Shown here: positions 12,391 through 22,949 of the stretch, piece after piece
Layout of the letters: each line of letters opens with the position of its first letter
Position numbering within the stretch: position 1 is the first letter of the stretch
Made by a program: the position numbers and the translations under genes
The notes under the pieces: model-generated
Database searches by the model: none
Told to the model about the DNA's origin: nothing
Seen by the model: the letters and a program-made list of their open reading frames with translations, nothing else
Assembly: GCA_001600095.1 (NCBI GenBank)
Contig: BCIX01000007.1
Span: 434,001-498,000, forward strand
Source: Bullera alba
Taxonomy: Eukaryota; Basidiomycota; Tremellomycetes; Tremellales; Bulleraceae
Length of the DNA: 64,000 nt
Direction: 5' to 3'

Positions 12391-12625
12391 TACGACGATA
12401 CGACACGATACGATACGATACGATACGATACGATACGATACGATACGATACGATACGATACGATACGATACGATACGANNNNNNNNNNNNNNNNNNNNNN
12501 NNNNNNNNNNNNNNNNNNNNNNNNNNNNNNNNNNNNNNNNNNNNNNNNNNNNNNNNNNNNNNNNNNNNGATACGATAGGATACGATAGGATACGATACGA
12601 TACGATACGATACGATACGATGAGA
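12391..12625. repeat. (TACGA)n pentanucleotide satellite
   Basis: Near-perfect tandem 5-mer (GATAC/TACGA register) on both sides of a run of N. Edges are slightly degenerate (cgacacgata on the left, gataggatac on the right). It lies between the convergent 3' ends of copies B and C. True length is unknown because of the gap. Confidence 0.95.
12479..12568. other. Assembly gap (90 N)
   Basis: Ninety N characters inside the pentanucleotide repeat. The assembler probably failed to span the repeat, so copy number and even the relative order of B and C should be treated with caution. Confidence 0.98.
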
Positions 12626-13216
12626 CATATATGAACATAGATCCAATCACCCTGTACATTCCTCACACATGCAATGATTCCTCTACCTAGCCTCGAGCTC
12701 CGACATCGGCTCGAGAGTCGAGTGTCATTCCATTTGCATTCCGTGGCCGGCACCGACTCGTCAGCTCACGCAGCGTCGCAGGCTTCTCTCTCCTGAATCA
12801 GGATCAACCCAAGTTTTCAAGTCGTTCAGAATCGACGGAGTCTTGCATGTAGCACTACTGAACTCCGGACTGCAGCGAAGCTCGTCCCCGACGATTCAAA
12901 CCCGTTAGCATTCAAGGTGCATAAAGTACAGGCGATGAGCAAAGTATCATACAAACTGCGATGACCTATTCTTCTTTGAACCTGGGGCAATACTCGACAC
13001 GTCGAGACTCGTGTACTCGTGGTCGGCTCTGGAATCTTGATGCACAGCTCAGATCCTGGCCTTTCTGTTACCCTGGGGCTAGGTCTCCAACTCATTGAAC
13101 AGCTCGTATCCTGTATCCTCATCCTCAGCGTACGGCACTCAATAGCACACTACAAAGCTGCCAAAGACATCAGCTCGATCCCCGCTTCGTTGGACCCGCA
13201 GATGGCAGCTCACTCT
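12626..13216. other. Intergenic sequence between satellite and copy C
   Basis: About 590 bp with no supported gene. Expected to hold the 3' UTR and poly(A) region of copy C. Nothing else recognised. Confidence 0.5.
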
Positions 13217-14798
13217 TCACTCCTCCACCTCGCTTAGAGGATACAGCTCGAGCAGGTCTTGCAGCCTCTCATCGTCCCTGTATCTCTCTATCGCCCTCAT
13301 ATCCCATTCCAGGTCCGTCTTGGGCTCGTCCTTCGCCAGCCCATCGGGGACTCCCAAGGACGCACGCCTCAGAGCGTTGAGGTATGCCACGTGCCGTACG
13401 CGGGAACCCATGCTGACAAGCGGTTGGAGGCGTTTATACTTCTGCCCTTGTCGGACACAATCGGCGAGGTCGACTCGGCCCAGCTTCTCATAGCTAGCAG
13501 CCAGGATGACTTCATTGTGGGAGAGCTCGTTGACTCCTTCGCTCCAATCGTCGTGAATGGAAGCGTCCCATGCTGAGAAAGCTTCCCCTTTGCTGGTCAA
13601 ATAGGCCCTTAAATGCCTAATCAGCTGGGTTTGAGGAGACAAGGATCTCAGATAGAGGCACTCACCACTCCCAATCGAGAACGGCGGTGAGTTCACCGCC
13701 GGGTTCCGAAATGAACTGATAACAGCTCGAATCACCATGTTGAATGTACCAAGGACCTTGGGCCAGTTCGTCGCAACCTTGTACCAGTGTCCTTGCCTCC
13801 AGGAAGGTGAGATATTCATGCACGACGTCCTGTGGCGATGTGGACCAGTTGCCATCCACGATGTGCCTCATGATCGTCTCAAAGGAATCGATGTAGCGCT
13901 CCTGAGCGGTGTTGAAAGGCCCATGATAGAATGGCGGCGATGGGTCGAGTGCGAATTGATCCATTACAGGTCCAACGACGACTTTGCCCTGACCGTCGAG
14001 AGTCAAGCTTCCGACTTTGTCGAAGGAGAGATTGGACAGGCTGACCATCCACTTGGCATAACTCATGATGAACGCTTCGACGTGGGGTTCTTGAGGATCT
14101 CCCGGGTCGACTTGAAAGTAATCGATGTTCTCCCCGGGCATCTTCTCGACGAAGAAGTAGTGAAGGGAGTGTGTGTCGAGTGCTGCTGGTACGTCAGAGT
14201 TGGCAACCATGTGTCAGCTGAGGCATAGGTAGCTTACGAGTTGTGTCTATCTTTGGCAAGAACGCTTCTGGTGCCAATATACCTGCCTCCCTCATCGCTT
14301 TGTGTGTGGCCACTTCACTTCTCAGCACCGTAGCCTTCGCTTCAGGAGGTGGATCCATCTGTCTCTTCCTCCTCATTCGCACAAGCCACTCTGCGCCATC
14401 GCTCCAGGTGAGAGGTATGTGGAAATTCATTCCCGATCCGGGATAGCCCTTCACATCCTCTACCGTGGGATGAAGGTGTGGCACGGTGCAAGTGAAACCA
14501 GGCCGCAGGTTCTGGGCTTGACTCAATATCATGGGTACGTTGAGTCTTTGGAGTAACACCTTCATCTATCATTATGATTAGCGTTCCTTGGTGACCTGAT
14601 TTGAGGAGATCTTACCTCATCACAATCGATCTCGTCTTGCTTGTAACTGTTTGGGGAAGGAGGTCGACCAACGTGACGACAGTGGTCTGTTGTGTGGAAA
14701 TGTTCCGCGCATAAGTGCTGCCCGCAGATGGAACAGTCTCCTCTAAGGAAGAGAGCATGTTTGGCACAGCTAGGACCGTCGCACGGCCAGAACGACAT
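13217..14798 (-). CDS. AN1-like zinc finger / APH-like kinase protein, copy C
   Basis: Minus-strand exons 14798-14616, 14565-14238, 14185-13666, 13607-13217; 473 aa. N-terminal finger MSFWPCDGPSC...CSICGQHLC...H, then the kinase-like region with HGDSSCYQ and AVLDWEW. Exon lengths 183/328/520 are identical to copy A. In exon 3 the first part is A-like (nearly identical around the AFIMSYAKWMVSLSNLSFDKVG segment), while the second part is identical in DNA to copy B for about 180 bp (13795-13974). That is the pattern expected of gene conversion. The frame is intact to the end, unlike copy A. An in-frame ATG 43 codons upstream exists but is not conserved in the other copies. Confidence 0.8.
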
Positions 14799-15921
14799 GG
14801 TCGGATCCAGATCTTGGAAATGGTCGATTAGACTCAGGCGCCCGTCGATGTCCGAGTAGTATTTCCTGCTGGACGTCAATGTAGAGACGAAGTGGATATA
14901 GGGAGACGCCAAATTATACGTTGTCACACTTGAGCGCTTGAGCCCCTATTGTGGTTCGAGAAGTTCCCAGCTGTTGAGCCGACTCGATCCCGGATCCGGT
15001 AAGCATTCAGCTGTGTCAGTGGCCTCGGACACGGACACTGCGTACCGTATGGCCGCGACAGAAGCCGAGCCTCGTGTGGTGCCTGTCCGCCTACTTCGGT
15101 CGACCAAATCTGAAGCGGTGAGCCATGAACAGGGTGTAAGATCGAGTCATGCAATGTTGTCGAGGCAGTGGAGCTCAGAGATTCAGGCTCATGCAAGACA
15201 GGAAAGACGCAAGATAGTAATAGCTTGATGCGGATCTGTCGGCGACTGAAGAGGAGGAAGACATCGAATGCAGCTTGCACCCAGCAGGCCAGAGGAGGAG
15301 GTCGAGATTGGCATCAGTCGGAATCAGATCTATCAGGGTATCATGACACGTCATGCCAGTCATGGGCGGTCTCGACTCTCCTAGTTACAACCTAACCTCC
15401 TGCAGTCTGCAGACTTGCTCAAATCGCGATTGAATCGCGATGTATTTCATTCAGTGTGATCCTCAGCCTCGCACTCGCGCCGGCAATGGATAAAGATCAA
15501 GCTACGACATGACCAACACTGCACAAGTCTGAATTCTCAATGCCACCACGGTACGACGTAGCGATCACACGGTCTTGCATTCTCACATCTACAGATCTGT
15601 TATCGGATACGCCTGTCTGGCTGTCACTCACACGCCACACGGAGGGAAGATCGCCATTGCGCTCTGATACACGTATCAGACGTGCGACATTTAGCATAAC
15701 CATCCTTTCTCCGAACGATACGATAAAAACGACAGAGCTATACGGGGTCTGGATCGCAAGGAGGATCAGCTGAACATTGTTTCAGGGCCTCAGGCTGCCA
15801 AACTTCCCAACAAGTCTGGGGTGACGTCTGATCAGAGGAGGTTAAGAGGCGCCAATGAACTCCCTACTCCCCCTTACACTCACCTGCCGACGCCAACCCC
15901 CTGTAGCTGATTTTTAAAACC
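14799..15921. promoter_or_regulatory. Divergent intergenic region, copy C to AT-hook gene
   Basis: About 1.1 kb without a gene. The first third is promoter-proximal sequence of copy C, with the 27-nt block at 15057-15083 shared exactly (inverted) with copy B. ATCGCGATTGAATCGCGAT-type CG-rich inverted motifs occur near 15424-15441. The right end is the leader of the gene starting at 15922. Confidence 0.45.
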
Positions 15922-17223
15922 ATGGAAGATCGACAATGGACCTACGAGCCCGAAATACCGGGAAGCGATTTCATCACAGACCCCATGAACACTTCATCAA
16001 CATCTCTACAGGTCCCCCTCACAGGGGTCTCACCAAACCCAAGCTCCGGTAACGGTCTGTGCCCACCTCCTGACTTACATTTCGAGGATTTCGGAGATTG
16101 GGACCAACAGCAACCCCTGAATGGCTTCTACGACTGGAATCAGCCACAAGTACAGGGAGCATACCCGACGTCCCCGATGTCATTCGCTTCCAACGTGTCC
16201 GCCGTGGCGGAAGACTATACTGGTGTGGAAGACTATACAGGTGACCCTTTCGGGGAAGTACCGAGAGATACCTACTCCTGTTCGCCATACCCTGCCTCTC
16301 ACAGTTCAAGTGGATGGCCAGTCGAAACAGAGGATCAGCACCTCAAGTACGAGCCTGTGCCCACGCCTGAGGCTGCACCTTCAACTTCAAGCAGGATTGA
16401 GGCGACGAGTAAGCGGGCGACGACAAAGCTATCGACGACGGGTTCGACCCGCCGGCCTCCTGGAAGGCCGAAGAAGAACGCGGTTACACTCCCTAGACAG
16501 AAGCGCCCTAGGAGAATGCCTCCAGCGCGGACTATAGGGAACATCGGTGAGGGGCGACATCTTTATGGATATGTCACACATGACTGAACGCTGAATCCCT
16601 GACGACATTTAGGTGACACTGAAGGCACTGAGGGCAACGACACGATCAAAACAAGCATCATCGATTCGAACGGCGTCGAGGGCTGGCATGGCACAAGGTT
16701 TACTGTTGAATGCAGCGCCGGCGATGCATGCGAGTATCGTAGCAAGCATTCGACCTATTATGTGTCCAAGGACCCTCACAAGCAATCACAATCAAGGACA
16801 ATATTGGTTCAGCAGAATCCCGAAGGCAAGAAATCGAGGGTTCCAGCACCATTCTACGCGATAGTCGATGGATATCGATGCGCGAACAAGATCCTCGACT
16901 CACATTCAGAGCTAAACCCCACGGAGATTGGCTACATCTGTGTGGGATGCTTAGACAAACCATGCACCCACGTCGTAGGAAGCTATCACAGTCTGGAAAC
17001 AACGGAGCCCACCAGCTGCAAGCATGAACCTCACCTCAAGCGCCAGGCGAAGAAAGCTGAAAAGGCTGCTATGGTTGCAGACGATGTAGACTCGCTTCAG
17101 ACATCGCTACCGCTGCAAGGAGCGGACCATCCTACGAATTATGTGCAATTGAATCTCGAAGACGCCAATCATGATGGCTTTTCCTGCTTTGCACCTGGGG
17201 TTGACGAATCGATGTTTAGTTAA
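15922..17223 (+). CDS. AT-hook protein with C-terminal cysteine-rich region
   Basis: Exons 15922-16546 and 16613-17223; 411 aa. Residues 1-160 are acidic, Pro/Ser/Tyr-rich and probably disordered. Residues 177-186 read RRPPGRPKKN, a canonical AT-hook (GRP core flanked by basic residues), followed by a basic patch KRPRRMP. The second exon holds a segment with regularly spaced Cys and His (VECSAGDACEYRSKHSTYY, then YRCANK, YICVGCLDKPCTHVVGSYH, SCKHEPH) that looks like a metal-binding domain, and ends in a short acidic tail. Likely a nuclear DNA-binding regulator. The cysteine region does not match a family I can name. The start is preceded by AAAACC and an in-frame upstream stop. Confidence 0.7.
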
Positions 17224-17351
17224 CTCACAAAGCATAGCTTCAACCCTGCCCTTGTTCGCACAGTGGGACTCAGATCTCCCATTACTGGTATCGAAGTAGA
17301 GTATGCATATCGTAGGCTACAGTATCCGACATGACGGGCTCATCCTCCAGA

Positions 17352-19596
17352 TCACTCCACCTCGAAGTAGCTAAAAATGTCATTAGCACCTGAAGCGGAT
17401 CTGACACGAGCTGTCGACTCACCTGCAGGTGTTCTCGGCTCCTCTCTGGGCCACGGGCATGATGACAGACGCATGGTTTGAGTTGGCTGAGTCGATCATC
17501 AGCGACTACTCCCTTCACACCCCCGAGACAACACTTACACATGATTGTGCAGATCCGGTATGCACCAGCCGTGAGACCACCTCCGACGTCAAGACTCGAG
17601 ATACCGTTGACTAAAAGGGGTCGGATCAGTGACTGTAGATAGACTAGGCTGATACACCGGACTCACCGCCTCCGAAGTCGATTCCCTTGAAGAAGGCGAA
17701 CCTGTCGGGTGGAAGCAGCGCAGTCGAGTCCGCCGAGGCCATAAGTTGGATGACAATATGAGCGTGCCCGACAACGAGCCTAAGTTAATGTCAGTACCTG
17801 CCTCATTACTTGGGATAGATCGACCACTCACCCTCCGCTGAGCTGCTGAGGTCCATTGTAGTAGGTGTTCTTAGCGTCGGTGAAGGATCCTGCAAAAGAG
17901 AGGGGTCAGCTGTGTTGGTATTGAGTGGTAAGGTGTTGCTCACCAGAGACCATATTCTGGATAGCTAGGGCGACTTGGAATGTCTCGCCAGCTTTGAATT
18001 TCTGGCCGTTTTTCTACCATAGACGTCAGTATTCCAGAGTGAAGCTATATCCTGACATGACTCACAGGACTGGTGAAGAAGGTCGAGACCATCTGGCCTT
18101 TAGAGGGGATCTGAGTATGGTCAGTATGGTAGTGTGACCCAGGTACCGATATGACCCACATCACCAATAGGTGTCACCCTATTTCAACCGTCAGCGACCA
18201 CCCCAGTCGTGACCAGACTCGACTTACGCGCAAGATCCTCCCTCGACTTGCTTGCCATTGGTCAACGTCTTGCCCTTACAGAACTACGATACCATAGTCA
18301 GCTGTCTACCATCCTCCATCGCAGAGTTGGGCAAGGCTACTCACGTCGATGAAGTTGTTGTTGGACGTCGCGGAGACAGCCTGGCCGATCGAGGCATCAC
18401 CACCAGCGAAAGGAGTGAGAATGAGGGATTGATCGAGGGCTAGTATCGACCATCAGCGCAAGTCCGGGATGTTATAGACGTATTGCGATAGGTGAGAGAC
18501 TCACTGAGACCACCGTTGGATACCAGGACGGGGACGTTGGGTCCAGGTTGACCATTCTCGTTGATGGCGACTGGGGTAGCGGCGGCGGCCTATGAGGGAT
18601 GGTGCTTAGCTGTGGAACAATCTTAATCGTGAACGGTACTCACTCCACCGTTGTTGTTGTTGTTATTGTTGTTGTTCTGCCCGTTGTTGTTGTTCTGCCC
18701 GTTGTTGTTGTTCTGCCCGTTGTTGTTGTTCTGCCCGTTGTTGTTCTGACCGTTGTTGTTCTGACCGTTGTTGTTGTTCTGGCCGTTGTTGTTGTTTTGA
18801 CCGTTTTGACCGTTCTGACCGTTCTGACCGTTCTGGCCGTTCTGGCCGTTCTGGCCGTTCTGACCGTTTTGACCGTTTTGACCATTCTGGCCATTCTGAC
18901 CAGCGTTCTAAGACAGGGAGTCAGCGGATGGACATCACGGACAAGATGACTTGACTTACGGCAGCACCACCGGCCCCAGCAGCAGCGTCACCACCGGCAG
19001 CAGCATCCCCGCCAGCAGCAGCGTCACCACCAGCGGCAGCGTCACCACCAGCGGCAGCGTCGCCGCCAGCAGCAGCGTCACCACCGGCAGCAGCATCACC
19101 ACCAGCAGCAGCGTCACCACCGGTAGCAGCGCCGGCTCCAGCATTGGCATCACCCCCAGCGGCACCACCAGCAGCACCACCAGCAGCTCCGCCTTGCCCT
19201 TGACCTTGGCCTTGACCCTGACCCTGACCTTGACCTTGACCTTGACCTTGACCCTGCCCGCCTCCGTTGAAGCCACCACCGAAACCACCTCTGTTGCCGC
19301 CGAATCGACCGCCTCCGAAGCCGTTCTGCCTCTTGGGACCGAATCGACCTCTACCTCCTCTGCCATTACGGGCCTGGAGGGAAGCGTTGTGTAAGTTGGC
19401 TGGGCTGACGTCGCGTTTCAGCATGTGGGAGTCGAGAGCGCTGATCGAGCCGGAGTCCTGGTACGTCGTGAGCTCTATGTCCAGGTACTGCTTTGGAGGA
19501 GTGAGACTGTGTTTCACTCACCACGGCATTGGGTCTAGCATAGGCATCGGAAGAGAGCAGGACCAGAGAGGAGAGTATAGCGAATGAGAGTTTCAT
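17352..19596 (-). CDS. Secreted basidiomycete protein with GQ, GDA and NGQ repeats
   Basis: Fourteen exons on the minus strand: 19596-19522, 19457-18960, 18907-18644, 18589-18505, 18439-18345, 18283-18228, 18178-18160, 18110-18066, 18013-17944, 17889-17832, 17779-17667, 17610-17539, 17486-17423, 17370-17352; 510 aa, all phases consistent. Residues 1-20 are a signal peptide ending in AYA. Then an RG/FGG-rich stretch, a (GQ)n run, an (AAAGGD)n array and an (NGQ)/(NNNGQ) array. The C-terminal half is a conserved domain: DQSLILTPFAGGDASIGQAV, SNNNFIDFC, then VVGHAHIVIQ, PDRFAFFKGI and GGLTAGAYRICTI. I know this domain from unannotated secreted proteins of many basidiomycetes. Function not established; cell-wall or extracellular-matrix role inferred. 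One exon is only 19 nt. Confidence 0.8.
18650..18907. repeat. Coding minisatellite, NGQ / NNNGQ array
   Basis: On the plus strand, 9-nt units of the form TTCTGACCG and 18-nt units of TTGTTGTTGTTCTGCCCG repeat within the third exon of the secreted protein. They encode Asn-Gly-Gln repeats on the minus strand. Unit length is a multiple of three, so copy-number change keeps the frame. Confidence 0.9.
18964..19262. repeat. Coding minisatellites, GDAAAG and GQ arrays
   Basis: 18-nt units of GCAGCAGCGTCACCACCR run from about 18975 to 19130 and encode AAAGGD repeats. They are followed by 6-nt units near 19192-19258 encoding Gly-Gln. All are in frame in exon 2 of the secreted protein. Confidence 0.9.
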
Positions 19597-21313
19597 TGTC
19601 GGTCAGAGTCGAATGGTTTCCGTTGGCTGTGATACGTAGGAGGAGGGTAGGGGAGTTGATCTAGTCGACGATGTGGTTGTCTCGTGGGAGTTGGGTCGAG
19701 GAGGGGTTAGCAGCGATCCAGTCGCTTGCTATCGAAGATAAAGGCTAGTCGGAGTCAGCTGCAGTCCCACCTCCTCTTATAGGTTTTCTGTCACTCACTG
19801 GACAGCTGAAGATAGTCACCAGGACTGAAGGCTCGATCGACCAGAGATCAGAGCTTGTTGCGGCGGGATCAGGAGAAGAAGCAATGGCGGGGGAAACAAT
19901 CAGCTCTGACGGTCGCCCCAGTCCTTGTTATATGCATCGCCTTGATGTTGGTAAGGTCTTTGAGGCATATGGCCTTGTTGTCAGGTAGGTACAGTCAGTA
20001 GTGCATCAGAATGGTCGTATCGGACTCGGTTGTGATGTAAAAGCGGAGTAGACAGACCGGTATCACCGTTTCAAAAGTGCGGTCGTTACGAGGATACCGA
20101 GGCCGATTGGTCGATTGTCCTGTTTGTGACAGTTGTTTGGATACAGCCAACATTCGTCACTGACCCGTGTGACCTGTTGCCCCGGCTCTGCGTGTGGCAC
20201 TCCAGACATTGTAACCGGCCGAGAAGATCTGAGAACACATGTCGACCAGTACGCCATTACCCACGGGCCACCGGCCAAATGGCGAGCAGTTGACACGACG
20301 CGTCGCCGAGTGATGAAGATGAGAACTCGTCGTGTAGTGTGGTCTAGTCTGGTGGAGGGAAGGGCGAACGGTCGTCAAGCAACCTCGGTGCGAGATGGGC
20401 ATGCTCGGGCTATAAGCAGCTGCTTCGGCTCACTTTTAGACATCGAGTCTTTCGTGTCCATGATGGCACCTCTCGCGTCCGCTTCCGCTCGTGCAGTGAT
20501 GGCCTTGATGTCCATGTTGGATATCCTTGCAGCCTGACGCCTGATCCACTGGTGGGCGATCTTGCATATCGAACGGTCGCGCGAGACGATCTACCAATCC
20601 AAACAGGTGACCTAAATTACTGGCGTCCATGTACATGTGTAGCGTCTCGACCTTTCTCGACTCTCGAGGGTGACAGCTAGGAGGAGGCTCAGGGCAGCAC
20701 GTGGAGATTTGAGACATGCTAAATTGCTACGAGTACTTGCTAATTGTGTTCGACGTGTTCGAACCTGTTCGAACGCCGGACGGAGAACGAGAAAGCGTCA
20801 AGCATAACTTCGATATCGTTGTGCGCACCATTAGCATCAGTCGTGACAGGTCGTGACATCGACACTCGCGACCTCTACTCGTACAGGTGCAGCCTGGTGC
20901 AGCGACTGAAGACCACTATGCAGAGAATACTCAGAATAGGCCCCGAACTTGGCGGGATCGAGAGTGACCCAAGTTCTCCTAAGATCACCTACGAACACGC
21001 AAACACCGCCTCTGATCCATAAATAATATGCAACGGTTGTCAACGCTATCTATAGGTGTACGAGATCTGCTCAGATCCCTCCGAGACACTACGCGACACA
21101 CGAGTTGTGCTTTGTAGTGCCTGATCTCTACCGCTTGCGGTCACCCCAGTAGTTCCGATTGTGTATGGGGAATGCGTCGAATGCACCCTCTATCGACCAA
21201 ATGGTCTGCCATCCCACCTTGCTCCTATGTCGTTGTCCACCATGATCCAGATACCCAAAAAGTCCACCTCATCTCCAACCTAGTCCACCCACTGGTCATC
21301 CCGGCCTGTTCCT
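19597..21313. other. Intergenic region, promoter of secreted protein to 3' side of glycosyltransferase
   Basis: About 1.7 kb without a supported gene; several ORFs up to 134 codons lack any recognisable protein character. It includes the promoter of the secreted protein (left end). Near 20760 there are GTTCGAAC palindromes, twice within 20 bp. Nothing else recognised. Confidence 0.45.
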
Positions 21314-22949
21314 CTACGCCGCGTAGTCTGGACACAGGCTGGCGAACGACTCGTCCCTGTACCCCTCTGCCGTGGCGAATTTGACCCTCTTGCCCAGCAT
21401 CCTATCCCTGATGATGCTCTTGAACCGAGCGTGCTCGCCCGTCCACCATGGTTTACCCCACCACGACTCGATGTGCTCCTTCCCGCTGAAGTGGTTGAGG
21501 TGGACCGCGACGGGTACTTCGCCCGTAACGGCGTGGTGCATGAGCGAAGGGTATAGCTTCCACGGGGGCGAGGTGGTCTGACCATACTCTGTGGCGAGCT
21601 CGGCCATAGAAGGCGTGTCGTTCGAGACCGCAGGCTCGACTTCTGTGGAATCGGGTGGATAGGGCGTGTTGAGGTACACGGCAGAGCTCTCGTCCCATGA
21701 AGAGGCCCAGAACATTCGGTATAGGTAGTCGACCACGAATGGCGGGTTTCCACTTCCTAGCAGGATGTTGTAGGCGCCTAAGAGTCTGGTGAGTCATGAT
21801 CCCCATCACATCTACACTATGGCTCACTCTGATCCGAGTAGGGGAACGGATACTTGTCCGCCGTCAACATGTCCGCCAGTTTGAACAGCATGTCCCTCAG
21901 AGGCTCGAATCGACCGACCACCGTGCCGCTGTTGGCCCACTGTGGCTTCTGTTTGCTACGGACGAAGGTGAGTTACTGCACACGAGTACGTCTCTAGTCA
22001 AGACTTACTTGTTGAACTTTTGTTGCGGATTCTCCAGATCCTCATTGAAGAGACCATCCGGCAACGGCGATTTTGGCGCATTCAGACACTCGGCCTATAT
22101 TCGAACAAAGGACCGTCAGCATTACGTTCCCGGAGACTCGACTCGGTACTCACCGACTGGAAGCTGTTGGGCCAGCAGACCTTGTCGTTGCCAATGACGA
22201 TGTCCGCGTCGAACTCCAGGAACCTCCTCACGAGGTAGTCGGGTGGGAGCTGAAGCCAGACGTCCATCGCATCCATGAAGAAAACCAAGTCATCCTTGGC
22301 GATATGGGTGGTGTGCGCGGGGGAAGACAGGATCTCGGCGAGAGCTAAGTCAGGAAAGTCAGCGCATGATACGTGAGTGGGTGTTTGGCCAAGCAGAGAT
22401 AACTGGCAACTGTCGAGGCGATACCCGGAGTGAATCTTCATGAATGTCGACGAGAGTCATGTCTCTCTCCGCTGACCTCCTATGCCATCTCCATCCCCCT
22501 CGGACTCAAGCTGGATCCAACTCACAAGTCACTTTGGCATGAAGCATCTGACCTCGACTCCCCACTTTATCCCAGTTGTACACTGTCGGCTCCCATCCAT
22601 TGACCAAGGCGCTCTTGAGCACCTTGCACAGCCTGTTATCCTTCTTTGCCGCTGCTTCATTGATGGGGACGTATAGATGGACTTTTGGTACCGACTTTGA
22701 CCTGAAGTTGGAGAAGAAGGACGAGCTGGCTCCTGTCGATGTCGAGGCGAGAGGTGACTGGTCTCTCAGGATCAAGAAGGCGGTCAAGATGGCAAAGATG
22801 AGGAGGACGATTCGCTTCGTCTTCGAGGGGATAGTTTGGAGTGAAAAGCCGGACATTGTCGTACGGATTGATCGTCGTGATGGAGTGATGGGGGTTGTCG
22901 ATAGGGGTCTGGATACGGTTGAGAGGATGTGAGCTGGCCGCAATCGCAT
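21314..22949 (-). CDS. Type II membrane glycosyltransferase (PLOD/GT25-like fold)
   Basis: Minus-strand exons 22949-22526, 22344-22154, 22094-22009, 21955-21828, 21777-21314; 430 aa. Residues about 47-61 form one hydrophobic membrane anchor after a basic N-terminus, the layout of a Golgi type II enzyme. The luminal part contains VFFMDAMDVWLQLPPD, then ADIVIGNDKVCWPN, which resembles the DxxD metal site and the following CWP motif of procollagen-lysine-type glucosyltransferase domains. Then NSGTVVGRF (acceptor side) and a C-terminal block with VAVHLNHFSGKEHIESWWG. The first intron is long for this genome (181 nt, 22345-22525). The single-intron model was chosen because it alone joins both frames with a strong donor, branch point and acceptor. 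A second possible start is Met32. Acceptor sugar unknown. Confidence 0.75.

Noticed and set aside
12255..12753. ORFs through the pentanucleotide repeat and N gap
   Set aside because: Frames exist only because a 5-mer repeat lacks stops; they include unknown bases.
18650..19262. CRISPR-like or regulatory tandem array
   Set aside because: Repeats are in-frame coding minisatellites without spacers, in a eukaryote.
22345..22525. Extra exon inside the glycosyltransferase first intron (frame beginning MKIHSG)
   Set aside because: Keeping it needs a 28-nt intron or a weak GTGACT donor; a single 181-nt intron joins both exons in phase.
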